64,000 nt of DNA from Leptospiraceae bacterium (GTDB lineage: Bacteria; Spirochaetota; Leptospiria; Leptospirales; Leptospiraceae). Positions 17,024 to 25,089 of this stretch are shown here, in pieces (positions within the stretch are counted from its first letter, which is position 1; each line of letters opens with the position of its first letter). The position numbers were made by a program, and so were the translations under genes. The notes under the pieces were generated by a model. It was given only the letters and a program-made list of their open reading frames with translations. It ran no database searches and was not told the DNA's origin. The DNA lies in NCBI GenBank assembly GCA_016711485.1, contig JADJSX010000008.1, forward strand, positions 62,001 to 126,000, given 5' to 3'.

Positions 17024-17704
17024 TTATTTAGGATTGATAAATACGCAACACTGGTAAGAGTTTACCGCATCCTTTGTTTGGCTGATTACACTCTTTGCCG
17101 TGAGAGTTAGAAAACTATTTATTGGGAGTCCGGAATTTTCTAACACTCGCGCAGTCCAAGTATTGCAGGTATTTGTGATATTGTAAAATTCGATTCCTGT
17201 GAAGAAAAAACTTTTCCCATAAATTCCTGATTTTGTTTTAATAACTTTTCCTTTTTCATTTCGCATAAATGACTGTGAAATGTTTTTATTTAAAAGTGAA
17301 TGTGCCTTTTGGGAAATTGGAACTTTTACAACTTCCGATGCAGAGAAATAGAGAAGAGGATGCTCATTTACGGCTACTATATGTAAAACGCTAGGTGTTG
17401 ACTGAAATAAGGCTTGCAAAGTAATTTTAGTAGTTATTTCGTCCGCTTCGTAAAAACCTTTATCGCCCCAGCCTATTTCATAGTACTGGCTAATACCAAA
17501 GTACTCATTTAAAAAAAATAGGTCTTCTCCTAAATTTTTCTGAGAGATGATAATCCCTGTATGCCAACCGTGGTTAACTACAAATAGATAAGTTTCTTCT
17601 TCTTTGGATTCTGGTAAATACTTCCAAGTTTTAGATTTAAAGCAACTTAGGAATAAGAGCAAAATGCTACTAGTTAAAATTACCTTTTTGAGAAATGATC
17701 TCAT
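17024..17704 (-). CDS. DUF2459 (TIGR02117-type) lipoprotein
   Basis: The 226-residue protein has a lipoprotein signal (LTSSILLLFLSCFKSK). The pattern VVNHGWHTGIII, then YEIGWGDKGFYEA, then TCNTWTARVLENSGLPI is diagnostic of the DUF2459/TIGR02117 family. The conserved His near the start and the late CNTW cysteine look like the His and Cys of a NlpC/P60- or LRAT-like fold, but activity has not been shown for the family as far as I know. The gene appears to be transcribed alone. The TAA lies in front of the repeat-rich gap. Confidence 0.82.
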   Translation of the reverse strand: MRSFLKKVILTSSILLLFLSCFKSKTWKYLPESKEEETYLFVVNHGWHTGIIISQKNLGEDLFFLNEYFGISQYYEIGWGDKGFYEADEITTKITLQALFQSTPSVLHIVAVNEHPLLYFSASEVVKVPISQKAHSLLNKNISQSFMRNEKGKVIKTKSGIYGKSFFFTGIEFYNITNTCNTWTARVLENSGLPINSFLTLTAKSVISQTKDAVNSYQCCVFINPK

Positions 17705-17826
17705 ATTGAATTGGATTACCTTGTCTCATTTATCTGTCAATGTAATATTTTTTTAACTTTGAGTAGTTTCCCCCATTACGGCATTCACCTATTGCTAATG
17801 TTTTTTATTTATGTACAATCTGCTTC

Positions 17827-18720
17827 ATGAAAAAAATATTTTTACTTTGTTTGCTCTTATCCACACTTGGGTGTTCAATCCATTATATAGAGCATATTTC
17901 TCCGCATGAAGTTACTAGCGAAGATTTGGAATTTTTGAAATCTAAAAAAATTGGGCTAATAGGGTTTTACCCGTTTGTTACACAGACGAAGTCAGTAATG
18001 GCAGATGATATTTTGAATATAAACTTAGAAATAAAAAATCCTAGGTATTTACGAATTATCGAATTTGTAAATGATAATCCGAAAGGAAAAGTTTTCGTAG
18101 ATTTAAAAGAAGATAGTTTTCTTAGCTTTCACCATCATCGTTATGGGATTTCACAGTCAGATACAAAATTAGATAACAATGAAAACTTAATTCAATTTTT
18201 AGATTTTGGAAAAAGACCTAACCAATTAAAATTAGTTAATAAAAATACTTCTGTCTCTCAAGAAAGACTAAGAGAATTCTTAACTATTTATTTAGAAAAT
18301 ACAAAAAACCTTGGATTGTCCGAAGTAGACAATTTATTGGTAATTCCTGAAAAAAAAGAACAATCTATTCAAATGAAAAATTTTGATGTTGATTATTGGG
18401 TGATTGGAATTTTTCAAAAGAAATATTACGAAAATACAAATGAGAAAGCAAATATTACCTTCATTCCTTCTTTACTGACGTATGGAACGATTCCATATTG
18501 GGATGAAAAAGAAGTAAGGTCTACTTTTATAGTCTTTGATAAACAATTGAATCAAATTCAAAAGTTTGAAACAACCTCAACCCACGAATATATTGCAGCT
18601 TGGTGGATATCAACCTTAGAAAATCCATATTCATCTTTATTTTTACCACCTTCTGGCAAATTTCATAAACCCAATATGCAACAATTCTCAAAAGAACTAG
18701 TGCAAGTGTTGAAGAAGTAG
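17827..18720 (+). CDS. Putative lipoprotein of unknown function
   Basis: The 297-residue protein starts with a lipoprotein signal peptide (FLLCLLLSTLGCSIH, Cys 16). The rest is a mixed alpha/beta domain without a motif I recognise. Towards the C-terminus THEYIAAWWISTL and SSLFLPPSGKF stand out. It is followed by 20 bp and then the promoter of the HigBA module. Similar unnamed lipoproteins are frequent in Leptospira, but I cannot assign a family. Confidence 0.6.
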   Translation: MKKIFLLCLLLSTLGCSIHYIEHISPHEVTSEDLEFLKSKKIGLIGFYPFVTQTKSVMADDILNINLEIKNPRYLRIIEFVNDNPKGKVFVDLKEDSFLSFHHHRYGISQSDTKLDNNENLIQFLDFGKRPNQLKLVNKNTSVSQERLREFLTIYLENTKNLGLSEVDNLLVIPEKKEQSIQMKNFDVDYWVIGIFQKKYYENTNEKANITFIPSLLTYGTIPYWDEKEVRSTFIVFDKQLNQIQKFETTSTHEYIAAWWISTLENPYSSLFLPPSGKFHKPNMQQFSKELVQVLKK

Positions 18721-18740
18721 GAGAATTTTATAAAAAATAT

Positions 18741-18774
18741 TTGACAATACTTCTCTACTTAGTAAGTATATGTT
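18741..18774 (+). promoter_or_regulatory. higBA promoter with palindromic operator
   Basis: TTGACA at 18741-18746 is followed by exactly 28 nt and then the higB ATG, the same geometry as at all five caspase-like genes. Inside the spacer lies a perfect palindrome, TACTTA-G-TAAGTA (18756-18768), positioned where a repressor would block RNA polymerase. HigA-type antitoxins bind such sites, so autoregulation is likely (inference). No Shine-Dalgarno is seen before ATG, suggesting a leaderless or very short leader mRNA. Confidence 0.6.
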
Positions 18775-19056
18775 ATGATTCTGTCTTTTCATGATAGGGA
18801 CTCGGAAAAAGTTTTTAATGGTGAGTATATTCGTAGACTTCCGAAAGAACTTCACAAGAAAGCTTTGATGAGACTCATGGCAATCAATTCTGCAAAGCAA
18901 ATTGAAGAGTTACGAATTCCGCCTTCTAATCGTTTACATAAATTGGCTGGAGATAGAAAAAATCAATGGAGCATTTCGATAAATGACCAATATCGAATTT
19001 GTTTTATGTTTGAAGATGGCAATGCGACAAATGTTGAAATTGTAGATTACCACTAG
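18775..19056 (+). CDS. higB: HigB-type toxin (RelE superfamily mRNA interferase)
   Basis: The 93-residue protein matches HigB/RelE-like plasmid-maintenance killers: MILSFHDRDSEKVFNGE at the start, then LRIPPSNRLHKLAGDRKNQWSI, DQYRICFMFEDG and the final VEIVDYH. Such toxins cut mRNA at the ribosome. The key basic residues R and K in the middle and the C-terminal His are present. It precedes its antitoxin by 9 bp, the toxin-first order typical of HigBA. The start has no SD, and expression probably relies on a leaderless transcript. Confidence 0.9.
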   Translation: MILSFHDRDSEKVFNGEYIRRLPKELHKKALMRLMAINSAKQIEELRIPPSNRLHKLAGDRKNQWSISINDQYRICFMFEDGNATNVEIVDYH

Positions 19057-19065
19057 GAGAAATTT

Positions 19066-19389
19066 ATGGAAAAAACATTCAATGTACATCCAGGAGAAAT
19101 TTTAAAAGAATACTTAGGTGAGATGGAAATTTCTGCTTACAAACTTTCTCGTGCGACTGGAATTTCTGAATCTAATTTAAGTGAACTTATTAACGGAAAA
19201 AAGGACATTACAGCTAGGCTTTCTCTTTTGTTGGGTAAGTTTTTTGGATTTAATGATGAATACTGGCTTCGTATGCAAAACCATTATGATATTTTAGAAG
19301 AAAAGAAAAAACTCAACACCAAATTAAAATCCGTTCAGACTTGGGATAAATTAAAAATTCAAACTGGTCAGCGTTACGCAAAGACATAA
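19066..19389 (+). CDS. higA: HigA-type antitoxin (XRE helix-turn-helix)
   Basis: The 107-residue protein begins FNVHPGEILKEYL, the signature start of HigA antitoxins (VHPGEIL.E). An XRE helix-turn-helix follows (ISAYKLSRATGISESNLSEL, then INGKKDITARLSLLLGKFF). HigA neutralises HigB and represses the operon. A purine-rich SD (AGGAGAAA) precedes ATG 19066. The TAA is followed by about 125 bp without features before the protease gene. Confidence 0.92.
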   Translation: MEKTFNVHPGEILKEYLGEMEISAYKLSRATGISESNLSELINGKKDITARLSLLLGKFFGFNDEYWLRMQNHYDILEEKKKLNTKLKSVQTWDKLKIQTGQRYAKT

Positions 19390-19545
19390 ATTTAAAACCT
19401 CCGTGTCTTTGTGCCTCTGTGGCAAAAAAATCCTGCATAATTACAATTCCTAGCAAAAAGGTTCTAAATACCTTGTTACAAATTTATTGACACTCTCAGG
19501 TAGAAATTTATATTGAGTTTACTCATATCTAGAGGGTATAAAGTT

Positions 19546-21366
19546 TTGAAAAGAACATCTTTATTTGTAACAACTATTTGTTTCACTTTCCTTTTTTCCA
19601 CAGTAGCATACTGTGAACCAACTGCTAAAAAACCTGTCCGTACAACTAACTTCACTTATAAAGATTTTGAGAGTGTTGTGCAAGCAGTAGATAAACATTA
19701 CATTGATAAAAATATTGATGTAGATAGAGCGTATACTGATGCCGCTGTATTTGCGATGATGTCATTGCCACATGGTCTTTTTTTATACCCTGAAAGTTAT
19801 TTTAAAGAAAGAGAACAATACGAAGAGAAAGATGATATTCTTCCTGGATCCACATTTAAGCTTTCTGAGTCCGACCAGTTTTTAATCTTTGATCCAAATT
19901 ATAAAAAAATTGATGAAATCAGAAAGGCACGCGCCAAAAATGAAGCAGCAAAACCAAAAGTCTCCAACGATGAATTGAAAAAAATTATCGAACGAGAACA
20001 AATGAAAAAATCTATATTAGCTTCTAGATGGGAGCAAATTAAATTTAGCAAAAAAGATTTTGATCGTGTTATTACTTTTATCACAGAAAATCTAAGTAAA
20101 TACAAAACTCAACCATTTAAAGATGCATTTGAGTCAATCGACGAAGATGAAGAAGCAAAAGAAGAGTTCGGTGTAAAAGACGTATACTTAGCTGCGGCTA
20201 ATGGATACTTAAATTCTCTCGATCCACATTCGAACGTATTTTTACGAGAAGCTTGGGAAAAATCCATGAAACAAATCGAGGATTCAAGTTTCGAAGGTAT
20301 TGGGGCAATTCTTAGTGGCGGGGGAAATCGGGAAGTAGTTGTCGAAAATCCATTGGAAGACAAACCAGCAGTTAAAGCTGGGGTTAGAGCCGGTGATGTA
20401 ATTATTGCAGTTGATGATAAAAAAACAAAAGGTGTAATGCTTGATAAAGTTGTAAAACGTATCAAGGGAAAAAAGGGAACCTCTGTTAAACTTACGATAA
20501 AACGAAAAGGTGCTCCTAAACCATTTGATATCTCTGTTACACGCGCAAATATTGAAATTAAAAACGTATCTAAACGATTAATCAAAGATCACGAACAGAT
20601 CGGTTATATCAAATTATCCGGTTTTGTAAAATCAAATACAGAGTCTTCCGATACCGAAATTAGAAATGCATTCAGAGAATTAGAACAAGAAGCGGCTCAG
20701 AAAAAAATTAAATTGAAAGCTCTTGTTTTAGATCTTAGAAATAACGCAGGCGGTTACTTGGATTTAGCCATTGATATAAGCGATATGTTTATTTCAAAGG
20801 GACTTATTGTTAGTACAAAAAGTCCAAACAGAGATGCAGATGAATCCTATGCAAAAATGAAAGACCTTACTGATTTACCACTTGCCATTTTAATAAATGC
20901 AAAATCAGCTTCAGCTAGTGAAATTGTAGCAAGTGCAATCAAACACCACGGTCGTGGATTGTTATTAGGCGAAAGAACCTTTGGAAAAGCTACCGTTCAG
21001 AAATTAATGGACTTACAAGGTAATAGTGATTATGTGTTAAAGATAACTCAATCACGTTATTATTCTCCTTCTGGAAAAACAATACAAGTAGTGGGAGTTG
21101 AGCCAGATATTCAAGTTTCTGGTGAAGAAGATGGAAGTTTCCCATTTCAATACCGTGAAGAAAATATGTGGCATCATCTCCCTAAAATTCCATCCGAAGG
21201 AAAACACAAAGATTATTTCAATGTGGAAAAATTAAAAGATTGGGTTTCTAAAAATGGAAGTGGGGAAAAGTTCTTAAAAGAACACAAAAATGATCCTATC
21301 AAACCGGACTATCAACTCATTCGTTCGATTGATTACGTAGAAGCAATGATAAACGCAAATCAATGA
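19546..21366 (+). CDS. S41 family C-terminal processing protease
   Basis: A secreted or periplasmic serine protease of about 606 residues. After a signal peptide (SLFVTTICFTFLFSTVAYC) come an N-terminal helical region, a PDZ domain (about 240-330; SSFEGIGAILSGG, AGVRAGDVIIAVDD) and the S41 catalytic core with the Ser/Lys dyad visible in NAKSASASEIVASAIKHHG and GERTFGKATVQ. These proteases trim periplasmic or membrane proteins from their C-termini. I prefer TTG 19546 because AGAGGG sits about 9 bp upstream; the frame also allows TTG 19513. The stop overlaps the nadB start by 4 bp (ATGA). The N-terminal domain before PDZ is longer than in minimal CtpA. Confidence 0.88.
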   Translation: MKRTSLFVTTICFTFLFSTVAYCEPTAKKPVRTTNFTYKDFESVVQAVDKHYIDKNIDVDRAYTDAAVFAMMSLPHGLFLYPESYFKEREQYEEKDDILPGSTFKLSESDQFLIFDPNYKKIDEIRKARAKNEAAKPKVSNDELKKIIEREQMKKSILASRWEQIKFSKKDFDRVITFITENLSKYKTQPFKDAFESIDEDEEAKEEFGVKDVYLAAANGYLNSLDPHSNVFLREAWEKSMKQIEDSSFEGIGAILSGGGNREVVVENPLEDKPAVKAGVRAGDVIIAVDDKKTKGVMLDKVVKRIKGKKGTSVKLTIKRKGAPKPFDISVTRANIEIKNVSKRLIKDHEQIGYIKLSGFVKSNTESSDTEIRNAFRELEQEAAQKKIKLKALVLDLRNNAGGYLDLAIDISDMFISKGLIVSTKSPNRDADESYAKMKDLTDLPLAILINAKSASASEIVASAIKHHGRGLLLGERTFGKATVQKLMDLQGNSDYVLKITQSRYYSPSGKTIQVVGVEPDIQVSGEEDGSFPFQYREENMWHHLPKIPSEGKHKDYFNVEKLKDWVSKNGSGEKFLKEHKNDPIKPDYQLIRSIDYVEAMINANQ

Positions 21367-22961
21367 AAACTGACTTTCTAATCATAGGCAGTGGAGTGGC
21401 GGGTTTATTCGCGGCTCATAAACTAGCTGCCTATGGAGAAGTCACTATTATTACTAAAAAATTCGATTTTGAGTCAAATACGAATTATGCGCAAGGTGGC
21501 ATAGCTTCTGTATTTTCAAAAACAGACAATCCTGAAAGTCATCTAAAAGATACTGTAGACGCTGGTGCAGGTCTGTGTGATATAGAAGCGACTCGTATTT
21601 TAGTAGAAGAGGGACCTTCTAGAGTACAAGAGTTAGTGGATTTAGGTGTACCTTTTGTAAAAGATAGTAAAGGGGACTTAGATCTCGGTCTTGAGGGTGG
21701 TCATAGAAAAAATCGTATAGTGCATGCATTTGATCGTACTGGGCGGGAGATCGAACAAACGCTTCTTTCGACTGTAAAAGCAAATTCTAATATAAAAATT
21801 CTAGAGCATCATTCTTGTGTTGATTTAATCACTGGTCACCATCTCAAAAAAAAAGCCGATGTAAATGTTATTAATTGTTACGGTGCTTATGTTCTTGATT
21901 CTAAAAAATCTGAAATTTTTCCTATTCTTGCCAAACAAACAGTATTAGCCGCTGGTGGTGCTGGGCAAGTTTATCTTCACACTACAAATCCTTCTATTGC
22001 AACTGGAGACGGTGTGGCTTGCGCTTATCGTGCTGGGGCAGTGATTAAAAATATGGAATTTTTTCAATTTCATCCTACTTCTTTATTTCATGAGTCCGGA
22101 GATTCATTTTTGATTTCGGAAGCCGTTCGAGGTAAAGGCGGGATTTTAAAGCGGATGAATGGTGAACCATTTATGAAGTCTTATCATCCGATGGCCGATT
22201 TGGCTCCTAGAGATATAGTGGCTCGTGCCATTGATAATGAACTTAAAAAAAGCGGAGAAAGTCACGTTCTATTGGATGTTACTCATTTGGTTAAACCAGA
22301 AATAATAGGACATTTTCCGTCCATTTACGAAAAATGTAAATCTCTCGGTTTAGATATTACAGAAACACCAATTCCAGTTGTGCCAGCCGCACATTATATG
22401 TGTGGAGGTGTGGCGACTGACGTATTTGGAAGAACTAATATTCAGAATCTATTTGCCTGTGGTGAAGTTGCTTGTACGGGAGTACATGGGGGCAATCGAT
22501 TGGCATCGAATAGTCTATTAGAAGGATTGGTATTTTCCTCTCGCATAGCTGATAGTATTATTTCTGAGAAAAAAGATTTCAGTCCTGAACATAAAGAAAT
22601 TCCTGAATGGGATAAAGAAGGTCTAACAAATATTGAAGAGTGGGTTTTAATTTCTCATGACTTACATGAAATTAAAACTATTATGAACGACTATGTGGGG
22701 ATAGTTAGAAGTAACCTCCGTTTAGAAAGAGCACATAGAAGGATTCAACTTATTTATAAAGAAGTTGTAGATTATTATAATCGTACAATACTTACAAACC
22801 CACTATTGGAATTACGTAATCTCGTGCAGGTTGCCGATTTAGTTGTACGAAGTGCGATGATGCGAAAAGAAAGTCGCGGACTTCATTTTTCTACTGATTA
22901 CCCAGAAAATCGAAATCCTTCCCGAGAAGATACTGTAATTGTAAATCAAGATTCTAATTGA
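21363..22961 (+). CDS. nadB: L-aspartate oxidase
   Basis: NadB oxidises L-aspartate to iminoaspartate, the first step of de novo NAD synthesis. The 532-residue flavoprotein has the FAD-binding FLIIGSGVAGLFAAHKL, the NYAQGGIASV motif, the EGGHRKNRIVHAFDRTG segment, FHPTSL, LAPRDIVARAI and GEVACTGVHGGNRLASNSLLEG, all typical of NadB and related fumarate-reductase family members. ATG 21363 overlaps the stop of the protease gene by 4 bp, so the two may be co-translated. nadA and nadC are not in this window. Confidence 0.93.
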   Translation: MKTDFLIIGSGVAGLFAAHKLAAYGEVTIITKKFDFESNTNYAQGGIASVFSKTDNPESHLKDTVDAGAGLCDIEATRILVEEGPSRVQELVDLGVPFVKDSKGDLDLGLEGGHRKNRIVHAFDRTGREIEQTLLSTVKANSNIKILEHHSCVDLITGHHLKKKADVNVINCYGAYVLDSKKSEIFPILAKQTVLAAGGAGQVYLHTTNPSIATGDGVACAYRAGAVIKNMEFFQFHPTSLFHESGDSFLISEAVRGKGGILKRMNGEPFMKSYHPMADLAPRDIVARAIDNELKKSGESHVLLDVTHLVKPEIIGHFPSIYEKCKSLGLDITETPIPVVPAAHYMCGGVATDVFGRTNIQNLFACGEVACTGVHGGNRLASNSLLEGLVFSSRIADSIISEKKDFSPEHKEIPEWDKEGLTNIEEWVLISHDLHEIKTIMNDYVGIVRSNLRLERAHRRIQLIYKEVVDYYNRTILTNPLLELRNLVQVADLVVRSAMMRKESRGLHFSTDYPENRNPSREDTVIVNQDSN

Positions 22962-23004
22962 TGTTATTAACTGACGTTGTTTTTTGCTTTAGGCTTTTAA
23001 TCTA

Positions 23005-23072
23005 TTTGATAGAATGAAATAGAATTAAGAAGTTGGATACAAATTAGGCGTTAGCCGCTAGAAAGAAAAATA
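23005..23072. repeat. Dispersed repeat, copy 1 (TTTGATAGAATGAAATAG family)
   Basis: This 68-bp sequence recurs at 49624-49694 with few differences: shared words are TTTGATAGAATGAAATAGAA, AGAAGTTGGATACAAATTAG and CGCTAGAAAGAAAAATA. A shorter relative (AAATTAGCCG...CGCTAGAAATACAAATA) lies at about 52370-52396. A small GC-richer inner hairpin (GCG..CGC) differs between copies. Here it follows nadB. Confidence 0.6.
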
Positions 23073-23097
23073 GTAACCAAGGTGGAGATTTTTTGTT

Positions 23098-23131
23098 TTG
23101 TTAAAATGCAGCATCCGCAGCATTTTAACAA
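23098..23131. terminator. Bidirectional terminator hairpin
   Basis: TTGTTAAAATGC (23098-23109) and GCATTTTAACAA (23120-23131) form a perfect 12-bp stem with a 10-nt loop, preceded by a T-rich run (about 23089-23097). It lies between convergent nadB and the membrane-protein gene and would serve both. Confidence 0.7.
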
Positions 23132-23140
23132 GGGTACAAT

Positions 23141-24583
23141 CTATACTTCTTTCGCTTCCGCAACGGCTTTCTCTGGATTATTCGGCGATTCCCCTGCTTC
23201 TGGGTCTTTTGTGTCCTTCTTTAATTCGATTGCTTTATTTCCTAAAAAGCCTCCTTGACTTGTAAGAAGCATTGTATGAAGGGTTTCGGGAATTCCAGGG
23301 AGACCATTTAATACGTTTGCTTTAAATAGATAAAAGATATATACCATGATTGTGATGAGGGTAAAACCGAGTAGCTGCAAGCGGGAAAGGTCAATTCCTC
23401 CATTTGGGTCGGATATTAAATCTTTTAGCTCTGGTTTGTCTTTGTAGAATGTAATTTCCGTTTTACGTTTATCCAGATAACTGGAAGTAAGGAGTCCTCC
23501 GTAGCTAATGCCCATTAACCCGATTAATGAAAAGTTGAAGTCAGGTAGTTCCGAAGTATTTAAAATAATGCCTGCGCTAATTGCTACGTAAAAATAACTT
23601 CCTAAAAATACAATCGTCCAGGCAAAGGATTGAAAATTGGCAAGGCTATAAGAGTTAGTTTTAGGATCTAAAAGAATTTCATGGGTAAAATTGAATTTTT
23701 TGAGTAAAAAGGAAATTGATAAAATGAATAACATTGTGACTATTATAGTTAGTATACCGCCGACCCATTTCCAATACGGTTTTAGAATGACTAATGTTTC
23801 TGTAGTAGACGGGCGGTAATTGGAAAGTAACTTCATTTTTACATTTTTGCCGATTAACTTTTCATAAAACTTGTAAGAACCTGTTGATTCAGTTGGAATT
23901 GTAAATTTTAATTCTTGCACTTGTTTTTCATCAGGCGGAGATAGAAAAAATGGCTGAATGGTTACTAGTTCTTTGTCTCCATACTCATAGTCATCTTGGT
24001 CTTCACTTATAATCTGGATGAACATATGATCCATATTATTTTGAAAGTTTTTTCCAAGAATCGTAATGGTTTCTCCCGGGACTCCACCATTAGGAGTAAT
24101 TTTAAGGATTAACGGCTGTTTGCCGGCAGCTTCCATTCTGTCTGGAAGGTTGTATAAAAAAGAACTAAGAGGTCGATATTTTTCATCGTAGAGTCTAACG
24201 CAGATTGGACCTGGTTTGTTATTTTCAGAAAAACTCAATTCATAAGAAATAACAGAAGAGCCTTTATGATAGCTATAACTCCCCCTGATTCGATCTCCTT
24301 CCGCTTCTTCAATTTTTGTGATGAACTTTACCTTTTTAATTTTTGGGTATTCCGAATCTTTCGTATCATCCGCATCGATATCTAGAAAATTTGGAAATTT
24401 TTCTTTGTCCGTTGTTTTCACTTCCAAATAAAAAAGATTTCTCGAAAAATCTTTTATATAAAAGTCTCTAATGAAAAATTCAGATTGGATTTTTTCACAG
24501 GAAATTGTCTTTTCTATTGGCTCAGAACCAATGGATAGAGGAAGAACAAAGCTTAACAGGAATGGAATAATTCTAATCAACAT
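23141..24583 (-). CDS. Membrane protein with IPT/TIG-like domain
   Basis: The 480-residue product has a signal peptide (PFLLSFVLPLSIG) and an exported N-terminal half containing an IPT/TIG-like beta-sandwich (about 160-240; VPGETITILGKNFQNN is the typical start). About four transmembrane helices follow (about 270-430; GGILTIIVTMLFILSISFLL, then FAWTIVFLGSYFYVAIS). The C-terminal tail is acidic and cytoplasmic. No enzymatic motif is seen. Such proteins in Leptospira and other bacteria are annotated only as IPT/TIG membrane proteins. It is divergent from the small Cys-rich gene, with 77 bp between. Confidence 0.6.
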   Translation of the reverse strand: MLIRIIPFLLSFVLPLSIGSEPIEKTISCEKIQSEFFIRDFYIKDFSRNLFYLEVKTTDKEKFPNFLDIDADDTKDSEYPKIKKVKFITKIEEAEGDRIRGSYSYHKGSSVISYELSFSENNKPGPICVRLYDEKYRPLSSFLYNLPDRMEAAGKQPLILKITPNGGVPGETITILGKNFQNNMDHMFIQIISEDQDDYEYGDKELVTIQPFFLSPPDEKQVQELKFTIPTESTGSYKFYEKLIGKNVKMKLLSNYRPSTTETLVILKPYWKWVGGILTIIVTMLFILSISFLLKKFNFTHEILLDPKTNSYSLANFQSFAWTIVFLGSYFYVAISAGIILNTSELPDFNFSLIGLMGISYGGLLTSSYLDKRKTEITFYKDKPELKDLISDPNGGIDLSRLQLLGFTLITIMVYIFYLFKANVLNGLPGIPETLHTMLLTSQGGFLGNKAIELKKDTKDPEAGESPNNPEKAVAEAKEV

Positions 24584-24660
24584 ATAGACGGATTTTATTT
24601 ACACTTGTATAAAATCATTCATAAATATACTTTGGAATAAAATTTTTTAAAAGGATACCT

Positions 24661-24897
24661 ATGAAGAATATATCAATTTTGTTTCTAGCAACTTCTCTAC
24701 TTGCAAGCTCGGTTTTGTTTGCACAAGAAGAAGATTCCTGTAACGCATTTACCACTAAAAAACAATGCCATAAAGAGGGTAAATCCAAATGCACTTGGCT
24801 TGAATCCAAAGAAATATGCAAAAGTAAAGATGCAATAGCTAAAGAAAAAGATGCAGAGAAAAATTTAAAACGTAAGAAAAAAGGCGGAGACGAGTAA
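24661..24897 (+). CDS. Small exported cysteine-rich protein
   Basis: The 78-residue protein has a clear signal peptide (ISILFLATSLLASSVLFA). The mature part contains four cysteines in the order C-x8-C-x7-C-x8-C (in DSCNAF, KQCHKE, SKCTWL, EICKSK), which could form two disulfides, and ends in a lysine-rich tail. A good SD (AAAAGGATA) precedes ATG. I recognise no family with a known function. It lies about 190 bp before the first caspase-like gene on the same strand. Confidence 0.6.
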   Translation: MKNISILFLATSLLASSVLFAQEEDSCNAFTTKKQCHKEGKSKCTWLESKEICKSKDAIAKEKDAEKNLKRKKKGGDE

Positions 24898-24990
24898 GCC
24901 ACCTAACTCCGACTTTTCTAACTTGTTTTACTGTTTCGCTTCGCAGGACTGGGGTGAAATTTTTAGTTAGATTTTACAAGTAGTAGGGAA

Positions 24991-25040
24991 GCTCCAACGG
25001 AGCGAAATATGTTCCTGCATAGTCTGCAAGGACTATGCAG
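24991..25040. repeat. Double-hairpin intergenic repeat, copy A
   Basis: Two hairpins lie in tandem: GCTCC-aac-GGAGC and CTGCATAGTC-tgcaag-GACTATGCAG (perfect 10-bp stem). The same unit occurs at 34482-34531, 39043-39092 and 43573-43623, three of these directly upstream of caspase-like genes. It may terminate upstream transcription or insulate the next promoter, 15 bp further on. Confidence 0.6.
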
Positions 25041-25055
25041 TGTAGTTAGTTAAGA

Positions 25056-25089
25056 TTGACAAAATCTAAATACCGAATATCCTCTGCCA
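25056..25089 (+). promoter_or_regulatory. Putative promoter of caspase-repeat gene 1
   Basis: TTGACA (25056-25061) is followed by exactly 28 nt and then ATG. The same spacing holds for gene 2 (TTGACA 30244-30249), gene 3 (34547-34552), gene 4 (39108-39113) and gene 5 (45204-45209), although the intervening bases differ for genes 2 and 5. With a 17-nt spacer and a -10 hexamer, transcription would start at or within a few bases of ATG. No SD is seen in any copy. Gene 2 has the best -10 candidate (TATTCT). Confidence 0.55.
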
